A stretch of 42,259 nucleotides of DNA from the NCBI GenBank assembly GCA_009693985.1, contig SHWE01000015.1, forward strand, positions 1-42,259, read 5' to 3'. The notes beneath the pieces are model-generated. The model saw only the letters and a program-made list of their open reading frames with translations. It did no database searches and was not told where the DNA came from. A program made the position numbers and the translations under genes. The DNA is from Alphaproteobacteria bacterium. GTDB lineage: Bacteria; Pseudomonadota; Alphaproteobacteria; Micropepsales; Micropepsaceae. Below are positions 33,771-42,259 of this stretch, piece after piece (within the stretch, counting starts at the first letter, position 1; each line of letters begins with the position of its first letter).

Positions 33771-33839
33771 CGTGGCGCGAGTAATCTTTAGTTTACAACT
33801 TTTAGTAAAATAGCACGAAACAGGAACATCGTCCAGCGA

Positions 33840-34085
<246 letters not shown>

Positions 34086-34139
34086 CTACATATCCCTTGG
34101 CGGCTTTTCCCCCAAGCCCGCCGGAAATGGAAATGGTTG

Positions 34140-35006
34140 ATGAGCGTCTTTCGTACCGGACTTTTGATGGCGGCCATGACCGGCCTCTTCCTGGCGGTGG
34201 GTTATCTCATCGGCGGACAGTCGGGCATGGTGTTCGCGTTCCTCTTCGCCGCCGGCACCAATCTTTTCGCCTATTGGAACTCGGACAAGATGGTGCTGCG
34301 CATGTATGGCGCGCGCGAATTGGACGAGAACGACGATGTGGTGCATCTGGTGCGGACGCTGGCCGCCAATGCCGGCCTGCCGATGCCCAAAGTCTATATC
34401 GCGGAAAATCCGCAGCCGAATGCATTCGCGACCGGGCGCAATCCCGAACACGCCGCCATCTGCGTGACGACCGGCATCCTCGAACGGCTCAGCCGCGAGG
34501 AGCTCGCCGGCGTGCTCGCCCATGAGCTCAGCCATGTGAAGAATCGCGACACGCTGATCATGACGATCACCGCGACGATTGCCGGCGCGATCTCGATGCT
34601 GGCGAATCTGGCTTTCTTCATGGGCGGCGACCGGCGCAACAATCCGCTCGGCGCGGTCGGCATGGTTCTCATCATGATCCTGGCGCCGCTGGCGGCCATG
34701 CTGGTGCAGATGGCGATCAGCCGGACGCGCGAATTCGAAGCCGACCGCATGGGCGCCGAGATTTCGGGGCGTCCGTTGTGGCTTGCCTCCGCGCTGGCGC
34801 AGATTTCCAGATCGGCGGATCGCATCCCCAATCACGAGGCCGAAGCGAACCCGGCGACCGCGCACATGTTCATCATCAATCCGCTGCATGGCGGCGGACT
34901 GCGGAGCCTGTTCACCACGCATCCCTCGACCGAGCAGCGGATCGCGCGGTTGGAAGCGATGGCGCGCGAGATGGGCCAGGAGCCGCAACGCGGGCCTTGG
35001 GATTGA
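34140..35006 (+). CDS. htpX: Membrane zinc metalloprotease HtpX
   Basis: This 288-residue protein is the normal length for HtpX. Two N-terminal helices ('[17 protein letters not shown]', '[17 protein letters not shown]') and two later ones flank the catalytic part. The zinc site is H128-E129-L-S-H132 ('[11 protein letters not shown]') with the third ligand Glu in '[12 protein letters not shown]'. It degrades misfolded inner-membrane proteins in the envelope stress response. ATG at 34140 (MSVFRT) matches family starts and has GGAAATGG upstream; the frame is open to 33981 but the added part is not HtpX-like. Confidence 0.95.
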   Translation: MSVFRTGLLMAAMTGLFLAVGYLIGGQSGMVFAFLFAAGTNLFAYWNSDKMVLRMYGARELDENDDVVHLVRTLAANAGLPMPKVYIAENPQPNAFATGRNPEHAAICVTTGILERLSREELAGVLAHELSHVKNRDTLIMTITATIAGAISMLANLAFFMGGDRRNNPLGAVGMVLIMILAPLAAMLVQMAISRTREFEADRMGAEISGRPLWLASALAQISRSADRIPNHEAEANPATAHMFIINPLHGGGLRSLFTTHPSTEQRIARLEAMAREMGQEPQRGPWD

Positions 35007-35048
35007 TCGCGGCTTGACCCTCCCCTTCGTCTGGTCGAAGGGTGAGGC

Positions 35049-36365
35049 ATGAGCCGCCCCCCCGCGCAACAGAGTGCCGCCCCGGGTTTGCCCGCCCGCA
35101 AGGCGGCGCTCGCCATGCTGTCCGAAACCTTGCGCAAGAAGCGTCCCTTGGACGCGGTAGCGGCCGATATCTTGAACGCGAGTGCGTTGGCCCCGCGCGA
35201 TGCCGGCTTTGCCCGCGCCATCGCGACAACGGCGCTGCGCCGGTTCGGCCAGCTGGAAGCGCTGATCCGTCATTTCGTCCCCAAATCGCCGCCGCCGCAT
35301 AAGGCCGGCCCGACGCTCGAAATCCTGATCGCGGGAGCAGCCGAGCTTCTGTTCCTCGATGTCGCGCCCCATGCCACCGTCGATGCCGCCAATCGCTTGG
35401 CGGAAAGCGATTCGAAAGCTGTGCATTTCAAAAGCCTCATCAATGCGGTGCTGCGGCGCGTCGCGCGCGAAGGCGCTGGCATCGTCGCGAGCCAGGATGC
35501 GGGCCTCAACGTGCCCGATTGGCTATGGCAACGCTGGCAGGCGCATTACGGCGAGGCCGACGCGCGCGCCATAGCGGCGGCGCATACGCGGATTCCGCCT
35601 CTCGACCTTACGCTGAAGTCGCCGGATGATCCGTGTACGGATTTGTCCGGCAATCGCCTTGCGCCGGGGCGGATGCGGTTGGAACATGCCGGACGCATCG
35701 AAGAACTCCCGGGCTTCGGCGATGGACGCTGGTGGGTGCAGGATTTTGCGGCCTCCCTGCCGGCGCGTCTCCTGGGCGACGTTACGGGCAAAGCCGTCCT
35801 CGATCTCTGCGCGGCGCCCGGCGGCAAGACATTGCAGCTTGCGGCAGCGGGCGCCGATGTCACCGCCATCGATCTGTCGCGCGAGCGTCTCGCGCTGATC
35901 GAAGAAAATCTCAAGCGCGTCCACCTCGATGCGAAACTCGTCGTCGCCGATGCGCGCGACTGGCGGCCCGCGACGCCGGCGCCCTTCGTGCTGTTGGATG
36001 CGCCCTGCACGGCGACCGGCACCATCCGCCGCCATCCCGATCTTCCCTGGCTGAAAGAAGCCGCCGATCTTCAGATTTGCGAAAGCCTGCAAGGCGAATT
36101 GCTCGAAGCGGCGGCGGAGATGACGGTGCCGGGCGGGCTTCTGGTCTATGCGGTCTGCTCGCTCGAACCCGAGGAAGGCGAGGAACGGATCGCCGCGTTC
36201 CTGCACAAGAGGACGGATTTCGCACGGGAGAAAGTGAAAGAAGAAGAGGTCTTCGATTCGCAGCTTCTCACCGAAGCGGGCGACCTCAAGGCGCTGCCGT
36301 CTTTTTGGCCGGACAAAGGCGGCATGGACGGCTTCTTCGCCGCCCGCCTCAGACGCTCAATCTAA
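35049..36365 (+). CDS. rsmB: 16S rRNA (cytosine-5) methyltransferase RsmB
   Basis: This is a 438-residue protein. The N-terminal NusB-like RNA-binding domain covers about 15-140 and the Rossmann methyltransferase about 180-435. The SAM-binding motif is 'VLDLCAAPGGKT' (about 250-261). The two family cysteines are present: the one in 'LLDAPCTATGTIRRHPD' (about 319) and the catalytic one in 'VYAVCSLEPEEGE' (about 370). It methylates C967 of 16S rRNA (E. coli numbering). ATG at 35049 follows GGTGAGG. It is 42 nt after htpX and probably co-transcribed. Its 3' end overlaps the convergent TipN-like gene by 9 nt. Confidence 0.94.
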   Translation: MSRPPAQQSAAPGLPARKAALAMLSETLRKKRPLDAVAADILNASALAPRDAGFARAIATTALRRFGQLEALIRHFVPKSPPPHKAGPTLEILIAGAAELLFLDVAPHATVDAANRLAESDSKAVHFKSLINAVLRRVAREGAGIVASQDAGLNVPDWLWQRWQAHYGEADARAIAAAHTRIPPLDLTLKSPDDPCTDLSGNRLAPGRMRLEHAGRIEELPGFGDGRWWVQDFAASLPARLLGDVTGKAVLDLCAAPGGKTLQLAAAGADVTAIDLSRERLALIEENLKRVHLDAKLVVADARDWRPATPAPFVLLDAPCTATGTIRRHPDLPWLKEAADLQICESLQGELLEAAAEMTVPGGLLVYAVCSLEPEEGEERIAAFLHKRTDFAREKVKEEEVFDSQLLTEAGDLKALPSFWPDKGGMDGFFAARLRRSI

Positions 36366-38690
36366 CCGCCCCAACGCGTAAGCGATTGCGAGATAGATTT
36401 TCCCCGTGTCCGCAGTGAGCAGCGTGGAAGCGAGGAACCCGTCGCGGTCGCCTTCGCGCGCCCGCGCCAGCAGCGTCTCGAACTCGCCGAGATAGGCATC
36501 GGCCGATTCATGGAAGCGCGCATTGTCGCGATAGAGCGCGGTGATGCGGTTGATCGAGTCCGGACCGATGGAGGATGCGAGGCGCCGCACGAAGACGCTG
36601 CGGTCGCCGTCGAGATAACGCCGCCACAGCGCAGGATCGCCGGTTTCGCCCGCCAGCTCGTCGAGATCGCCCGCAAGATCGGCCAGCGCGAGTTGAAGCG
36701 CGGAGAGCGCCGCGGCGGCGCCGCCCTTGAGCCCGCTTTTGGTATCGCGCGATTCGGCCGCCGCGAGCACGGCGGAAAGTTCGTAATTGCCGCGCGGGGT
36801 CGGCGTCTGATGTTCTTCGGACCTGCTGCGCTTGGGCGCGGTGATCCGGCGCGCGAGGCCGCGAAGTCCCTCGCCCATATTCTCAGGCCCTGCGAGTTCG
36901 CCCGCCGCCGGCTGCTCCGGATGGGCGCCGCGCTTGGTTGCCCGCGACTGCAAGGTCGCCAGCGTGCGCGCGGAGGTATCGAGCATCTGTTCGGTTTCGC
37001 TGCGCAGTGCCTCGCGCACGCGCGCGGCTTCCTGTTCGGCGATGCCGGGAATGGCGACGATGTGGCGCTCGGTGTCCTTGATCGCCTTGACGAGAGCGAC
37101 GCGCGCTTTCTCCGCCTCCTCGGCGACCGCGGCCGAGGCGCGTAAGAGATGATCGCAGGCGCCCATGGCGTCGCCGACAAATCCGGTGGCGCGGGTTTTT
37201 GCGTCGTTCGTGCTCTGCAAAATGAGGGCCTGTGCATTCGCCGAACCCTCGCGCAGCGACTCGACAAGCTTCGAGATGGCGACCGCTGCTTGATCGGCGG
37301 TGTCCTTCACGCGTTCGGCATCCTTGCCGAAGGAGGACGCGATCTGCACGCTGCGCGCGGCGGCATTGGACATGGCCGCATCGATGCGGCGCAAGCCGTG
37401 ATCGGCAAGCTCGTCCATGCGCTGCGTCTCGCCGGCCAACGCTGTGGCGAGATTAGCGGCGCCCTTGCGCTGCGTTTCGAGCGCGTGTTCGACGGCGCTC
37501 GATGCGGTGTCGCGCAAGCATTCGATCAGCGTGGCGATGGCCGTTTCGGCGCCCTGCGCCATTTCCTTCAAGCGCTCAGCTTCGCCGCCATAGGCGGTGG
37601 TGATCTTCGTGCCGCGCGCCTGCGCCTCGTTCATCGCATTGTCGATGCGGCGGAAGCCTTGTTCGGCAAGCTCGTCGAGACGGGCCGCGTGCTGCGAAAG
37701 CGTCGAGGCGGTCGACTCGATCGTCTGGCGCTGGCGATCGAGCACGGTATCGAACGAAACCGCCTCTTCCTTCAAACGCTGGAGAAGATCGTTCATCGCC
37801 ACGCGCTGTTTTTCCTGACGCGCCAGCACGAATTCGGCGCGGGCGACGGCGGAATCGGCGGCCGATTCGATCTGCTTGGCCTGGCGGTCGAGCTCGACGG
37901 CGGCGGCCTGCGGCGCGTTGGCGGCGATCTCGGCGGCTTCGCGGAATTGCGCGGCCTGCACTTCGAGCGTATGGCCGGCGGCTTTTAATTCGCCGCCGGC
38001 GCTCTCGATCATCGTGCGCAATTGCGCGGACTTGCCGGCAAGGACTTCGGCGGCGCGCGTGGCGGCGTCGTCGATGCGCGCTGCGAGTTCTTCGATGCCT
38101 TCGCGTTCGGCGCCGAGACGTTTGGCGATGCTTTCCGCTCTGACGCCGGCGCGCGCCGTCGCTTCTTCAAGCTGCGCCACGCGATCTTCGAGCGCGGTTT
38201 CGAGCGCGCGCAGACGGCTGAACGCGCCATCCAAGCCGCTCGACAGCGCATCGAGCTCGCGGCGCACCGCGCGTCCCAGACGATGGGCCTTCTGCACCGC
38301 GGTTTCGTCGGCCGCGGTCAATTGCTCTGATACGAAGGCAAGCCGTTTGGCGACCTGCCCCATCGCTTGCGCGCGGGCCAACGCAAAGCCGCAGGCGATG
38401 AACAGGAACGGCGGCATGAAGGTGACCGTTCCGGCGAAGGCGAGAAGCTGCGGATCCATCCGCTGGAGCGCTTCCAAACCGGAATAGCCCCACAGATAGG
38501 CGCTCGCGGCGCCTACCCAGAACGCCCCCATGATCGAGGCGAAAAGAAGAATGCCAAACCCGCTTTTGATTTCTTCGCCGGCCGCCGGTGCGATGGGCGC
38601 GTCGCGCGTGGGGTCAGCTGTTTGCGGCCCCACGACATTCGCGGGGCGCACTTCCGTGTCGGCTGTCAGCTGGGTCCGTAAACTCGCCAT
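36357..38690 (-). CDS. Large membrane-anchored coiled-coil protein, TipN-like
   Basis: This is a 777-residue protein. A cytoplasmic N-terminus of about 43 residues is followed by two membrane helices (about 44-66 and 82-104). A very long alpha-helical coiled coil rich in Ala, Glu, Arg and Gln follows (about 110-570). A linker comes next, and then a conserved globular C-terminal domain (about 610-777) with 'YELSAVLAAAESRD', 'WRRYLDGDRSVFVRRLASSIG' and 'LYRDNARFHESADAYLGEFE'. The architecture matches Caulobacter TipN, a pole-marking protein that orients division and flagellum placement. I rate the identity as probable. Within the coiled coil, segments around 'RLDELAEQGFRRIDNAMNEAQARG' and 'RMDELADHGLRRIDAAMSNAAARS' are internal repeats. 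Confidence 0.72.
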   Translation of the reverse strand: MASLRTQLTADTEVRPANVVGPQTADPTRDAPIAPAAGEEIKSGFGILLFASIMGAFWVGAASAYLWGYSGLEALQRMDPQLLAFAGTVTFMPPFLFIACGFALARAQAMGQVAKRLAFVSEQLTAADETAVQKAHRLGRAVRRELDALSSGLDGAFSRLRALETALEDRVAQLEEATARAGVRAESIAKRLGAEREGIEELAARIDDAATRAAEVLAGKSAQLRTMIESAGGELKAAGHTLEVQAAQFREAAEIAANAPQAAAVELDRQAKQIESAADSAVARAEFVLARQEKQRVAMNDLLQRLKEEAVSFDTVLDRQRQTIESTASTLSQHAARLDELAEQGFRRIDNAMNEAQARGTKITTAYGGEAERLKEMAQGAETAIATLIECLRDTASSAVEHALETQRKGAANLATALAGETQRMDELADHGLRRIDAAMSNAAARSVQIASSFGKDAERVKDTADQAAVAISKLVESLREGSANAQALILQSTNDAKTRATGFVGDAMGACDHLLRASAAVAEEAEKARVALVKAIKDTERHIVAIPGIAEQEAARVREALRSETEQMLDTSARTLATLQSRATKRGAHPEQPAAGELAGPENMGEGLRGLARRITAPKRSRSEEHQTPTPRGNYELSAVLAAAESRDTKSGLKGGAAAALSALQLALADLAGDLDELAGETGDPALWRRYLDGDRSVFVRRLASSIGPDSINRITALYRDNARFHESADAYLGEFETLLARAREGDRDGFLASTLLTADTGKIYLAIAYALGRLD

Positions 38691-38868
38691 CTATTAACCC
38701 TACGCATCGAACGGATCGCATACACCGATCCGGAAAATTAAACCGCGGGCGATGCCCGCTACCCGGGCGCATCGCATCGCTTAACGATGCCCATCGGCTC
38801 CCCTTGGTAGACGGCATTGAACAGCCGATCTATGTCTTTAGGCAAGACAGAAGGCTGGGGCCGGTGGG

Positions 38869-39165
38869 ATGGCAGGCGGTGATGGCGGCGAGCCGCTCCG
38901 TATAGAGAGCGACGAGGATGTCTCGGGCGAGTCGCGCACGCCTTCGGGGCGGCCCAATCCGGCACAAAAGCGCTACCTCGTCCGTGGGCTCAAGCAGCCG
39001 GGCGGCAAGCTGCCGCTGTTCGACGAAGTGGGCCAGCACATCCATCCGGCTTTGGTCCGGGCCTGCATTGCCCATGGCTGGGCGGAACCCTGGTTCGGCA
39101 ATCCCCTCAAGCCCGATTGGCTGGTCTGCAAGATCACCGAAAAGGGCCGCCGGGCGGTTGAATAG
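38869..39165 (+). CDS. Small conserved-looking protein of unknown function
   Basis: This is a 98-residue soluble protein. The first 30 residues are acidic and low in structure. The rest ('KRYLVRGLKQPGGKLPLFDEVG' to 'PDWLVCKITEKGRRAVE') is compact, with three tryptophans, and could be a winged-helix-like domain because of the terminal 'ITEKGRRAV' pattern. I do not recognise the family. The ATG at 38869 has GGTGGG just upstream. It lies between the divergent TipN-like gene and the Hpt gene, 72 nt before the latter, with which it may be transcribed. Confidence 0.6.
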   Translation: MAGGDGGEPLRIESDEDVSGESRTPSGRPNPAQKRYLVRGLKQPGGKLPLFDEVGQHIHPALVRACIAHGWAEPWFGNPLKPDWLVCKITEKGRRAVE

Positions 39166-39237
39166 TAAGCGGCCCTGTTAACGGGGCCTTGAGCCAAAAG
39201 CGGCATAATCGCTGGCTGGAATCTAGAGGATTCGGAC

Positions 39238-39582
39238 ATGGGCAACGAACGGGCGGTCGATCTCGATCATCTGGGTCGCTACACCGGTGGAGACCGGGGG
39301 CTCAATGAGGAAATCCTGCGCCTCTTCGACGACCAATGTCTGGAGATGGTGGACGCGCTCGAAGCGTTGGCGGCCGAAGGCGCCGATGCCAAGAGATGGC
39401 GCGAGATCACCCACCCTTTGAAGGACGCGGCGAGCGGGATCGGCGCCTTTCCGCTGGCCGATGCGGCCGCGGCGGCCGAGCCGCTCCAGGGCGACCCGTC
39501 CGCGCTCGAGGCCGTCCAGCGCCTGAAGGCCAAATCCGCCGCCGTTCACGGCTTCATCCAGGAATTCCTGGCCGGGGCTTAG
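39238..39582 (+). CDS. Stand-alone Hpt (histidine phosphotransfer) protein
   Basis: This is a 114-residue helical protein consisting of one Hpt domain. H59 in 'EITHPLKDAASGIGAFPLADAAAAAE' is the expected phosphorylated histidine in helix 2. The usual HxLKG is HPLKD here, with the glycine replaced by Asp, which could affect docking. Stand-alone Hpt proteins shuttle phosphoryl groups between hybrid kinases and response regulators. No kinase or intact regulator is near; the only receiver text in the window (21596-21880) is broken and 17 kb away. GAGGA precedes ATG at 39238. Confidence 0.78.
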   Translation: MGNERAVDLDHLGRYTGGDRGLNEEILRLFDDQCLEMVDALEALAAEGADAKRWREITHPLKDAASGIGAFPLADAAAAAEPLQGDPSALEAVQRLKAKSAAVHGFIQEFLAGA

Positions 39583-39606
39583 GGACGGGACCAAACCACC
39601 CCCTGA

Positions 39607-40764
<1,158 letters not shown>

Positions 40765-40772
40765 CCGGTCCC

Positions 40773-41081
40773 ATGAAGATCATCGCGCGCGACCGCAAAG
40801 GCCGGGAGCACATCATCGAAGGCAATGACGGCTGGACGGTGATGGAAGCCTTGCGCGATGCGGGCCTTCCCATCACGGCCGAATGCGGCGGCGCCTGCGC
40901 CTGCGCCACCTGCCATGTCTATGTCGAGGATGGCTGGTACGAGAAACTGAGGGCGCCCTCGCCGGAAGAAACCGACATGCTCGACATGGCGCTGGCGGTC
41001 GAGCCCAATTCGCGGCTCTCCTGTCAGATCCTCTGCACGGATCAGACGGACGGGATCAAAGTCACCCTCGCGCTGGAATAG
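40773..41081 (+). CDS. Adrenodoxin-type 2Fe-2S ferredoxin
   Basis: This 102-residue protein has the vertebrate-type ferredoxin fold. Cluster cysteines are C38, C44 and C47 (C-x5-C-x2-C in 'ECGGACACATCHVY') and C84 in 'LSCQI'. Extra cysteines occur at 42 and 88. The acidic partner-binding helix 'SPEETDMLDM' is present. It carries single electrons, for example to Fe-S assembly or a P450-like enzyme. It starts 8 nt after the ferredoxin reductase gene, so the two form an electron-transfer pair in one operon. In other alphaproteobacteria this ferredoxin is usually tied to the Isc/Hsc system, but no such genes are here. Confidence 0.93.
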   Translation: MKIIARDRKGREHIIEGNDGWTVMEALRDAGLPITAECGGACACATCHVYVEDGWYEKLRAPSPEETDMLDMALAVEPNSRLSCQILCTDQTDGIKVTLALE

Positions 41082-41088
41082 GCAGCGC

Positions 41089-41628
41089 TCACTTCGGGCT
41101 GCACAGCGCGGCGACTTTCGCGGTGGCGTTGTTGAAATCCACATCCTCGGCATAGCAATCGACCAAGAGCCCGCCGCGCACCTTGGTGATGGTCAGACGG
41201 GCGCCGGATTTTCCGTTCACCGTCAGAGGCGCGATGCGCACGGTGAAGAGCGGCGGGCCGTTCGAACCCGGCTCCATCAGCATGCGGTCATTGGCGATGG
41301 CTTCGGGCGACTCGCCGACGCCCGCCAAATAGCGGCGCAGCCTTATGCCGGCATCGCCGGTGTCCATCGCATCGGCGTAGTGACAAATGCCAACGATGTT
41401 CGGCTCGGCGGCTCCGGAAAAAAGCAATGTCTTGAAGCCGTCCGATTCGAGCGGGCATTTGGTCTCACTCGATACATGCGCGAAGCCGCCCCCCGCATCT
41501 TTGGTCCACCCATCGGGGCTTTGATTGGCGGCGGATTGTACGAGAGCGCTCTCTGTCCCTTGCGCATGGGCGACGGCAAATGAGCTTGCTAGAAAAACGG
41601 CCGCCAAGGCCCCGAGCGTCGCGTGCAT
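41089..41628 (-). CDS. Secreted four-cysteine protein of unknown function
   Basis: This 179-residue protein has a signal peptide (hydrophobic at 5-20, 'AHA-Q'). The mature part contains exactly four cysteines (in 'TKCPLES', 'VGICHYA', 'LVDCYAED' and 'ALCSPK'), compatible with two disulfides in a periplasmic domain. I do not recognise the family. The ATG at 41628 has GGGGGATT upstream. It is convergent with the ferredoxin gene (7 nt apart) and divergent from the HNH gene. Confidence 0.7.
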   Translation of the reverse strand: MHATLGALAAVFLASSFAVAHAQGTESALVQSAANQSPDGWTKDAGGGFAHVSSETKCPLESDGFKTLLFSGAAEPNIVGICHYADAMDTGDAGIRLRRYLAGVGESPEAIANDRMLMEPGSNGPPLFTVRIAPLTVNGKSGARLTITKVRGGLLVDCYAEDVDFNNATAKVAALCSPK

Positions 41629-41830
41629 CGCTTAATCCCCCGGGGCTGGCCCGGACTATAAACCTGTGCGCACCCCGCCGATAGGCGCGGGCGTCACGTC
41701 GCCGTCACTCCGAATCGCTTATTCCTGGGGACGCTGAGGGATTGGCGGGGATTGTTCCCTTGGTTACAGTCCTTGCGACTTGGGCCTCGACGCGACGGGA
41801 GACAGACGCCTTCAGTACAGGAACACCACC

Positions 41831-42259
41831 GTGCTAGCCGAGCGCATTCCCGACAATTGCCCGGCCCTTGTGCTCAACGCGGATTACCGGCCGCTGAGCT
41901 ATTTTCCTCTATCGCTATGGTCATGGCAGGACACCATCAAGGCGGTGTTCCTCGACCGCGTGAACATCGTCGCCGAATATGAGCGCACGGTGCGCTCGGT
42001 CAGCTTCGAGATGCGGCTGCCGTCTGTCGTGTCGCTGAAATCCTATGTGCGCCCGACGCGCAATCCTGCCTTCACGCGGTTCAATGTTTTCCTGCGCGAC
42101 CGTTTCCAGTGCCAATATTGCGGCGCCAAGGACGATCTCACTTTCGATCACGTGCTGCCGCGCTCTCGCGGCGGACGCACGACATGGGACAATGTCGTCG
42201 CCGCCTGCGCCGGCTGCAATCTGATGAAGGGTAGCCATCTGCCCCATCGCGCCGGGATG
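41831..42259 (+). CDS. HNH endonuclease, cut by the window end
   Basis: The first 143 residues are seen. An N-terminal 'NCPALVLNADYRPLSYFPLSLWSW' block is followed by the HNH region. That region has the zinc pair C-x2-C in 'FQCQYCGAKDDLTFDHVLPRSRGG', with the catalytic His in 'DHV', then 'TTWDNVVAACAGCN' with the second C-x2-C. This is the common chromosomal HNH protein of alphaproteobacteria, which is thought to act on DNA in repair or maintenance. It is not phage-linked here. GTG at 41831 is chosen because AGGA lies 8 nt upstream. The last part of the gene is outside the window. Confidence 0.88.
   Translation, partial: MLAERIPDNCPALVLNADYRPLSYFPLSLWSWQDTIKAVFLDRVNIVAEYERTVRSVSFEMRLPSVVSLKSYVRPTRNPAFTRFNVFLRDRFQCQYCGAKDDLTFDHVLPRSRGGRTTWDNVVAACAGCNLMKGSHLPHRAGM

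Overview
This 42 kb window is a GC-rich chromosomal segment that reads as an alphaproteobacterium. The basis is gene content: OlsB-type ornithine acyltransferase, a TipN-like coiled-coil protein, a DUF1674/SdhAF4 protein, a thioredoxin-reductase-like ferredoxin-NADP reductase next to an adrenodoxin-type ferredoxin, AmpG, and a 'MARLDRAIH'-type palindromic repeat. The order or genus cannot be fixed from the sequence. I saw no rRNA, tRNA, CRISPR array, transposase or phage gene.

Region 1 (about 0.1-14.5 kb) is an accessory-looking block of exported redox and catabolic genes. It holds two paralogous cassettes on the minus strand, each a Tat-exported thiamine-diphosphate (ThDP) enzyme followed by a small monohaem cytochrome c (2396-115 and 6824-4517). 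Between and beside them are a Tat-exported dienelactone-hydrolase-like protein, a DMT-family exporter, an orphan amino-acid-type periplasmic binding protein and a Tat-exported flavin amine oxidase. A four-gene plus-strand set follows: two related small secreted carboxypeptidase-regulatory-like proteins flanking two translationally coupled membrane proteins. Next come a subclass-B3-like metallo-hydrolase and a secreted protein that combines a CarboxypepD_reg-like domain, a haem-binding CxxCH and a Vgb-like beta-propeller. The periplasmic ThDP enzyme plus cytochrome c pairs are the strongest candidate for an undescribed system. A 31-bp element repeated upstream of cassette 1 and at the left window edge suggests that this regulon continues to the left.

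Region 2 (about 14.7-24.8 kb) has a phosphate theme. It contains pstS-pstC-pstA-pstB without phoU or phoBR, and an OprP/OprO-like porin preceded by four phased Pho half-sites. Also here are a small secreted PF03640-type protein, a PEBP-like protein, a broken response-regulator remnant, ampG, and olsB (ornithine-lipid synthesis, a typical phosphate-saving lipid route).

Region 3 (about 24.8-42.3 kb) is mostly housekeeping. Its genes are an MFS transporter, an EamA transporter, xerC, a transaldolase/fructose-6-phosphate aldolase, priA, leuC, a twin-helix small membrane protein, and a membrane-anchored PCuAC-like protein with an altered copper site. They continue with a staphylococcal-nuclease-like gene lacking a normal start codon, an SdhAF4-like gene, htpX, rsmB, a large TipN-like coiled-coil protein, a small unknown, an Hpt protein, ferredoxin reductase plus ferredoxin, a secreted four-cysteine protein, and an HNH endonuclease cut off by the window end.
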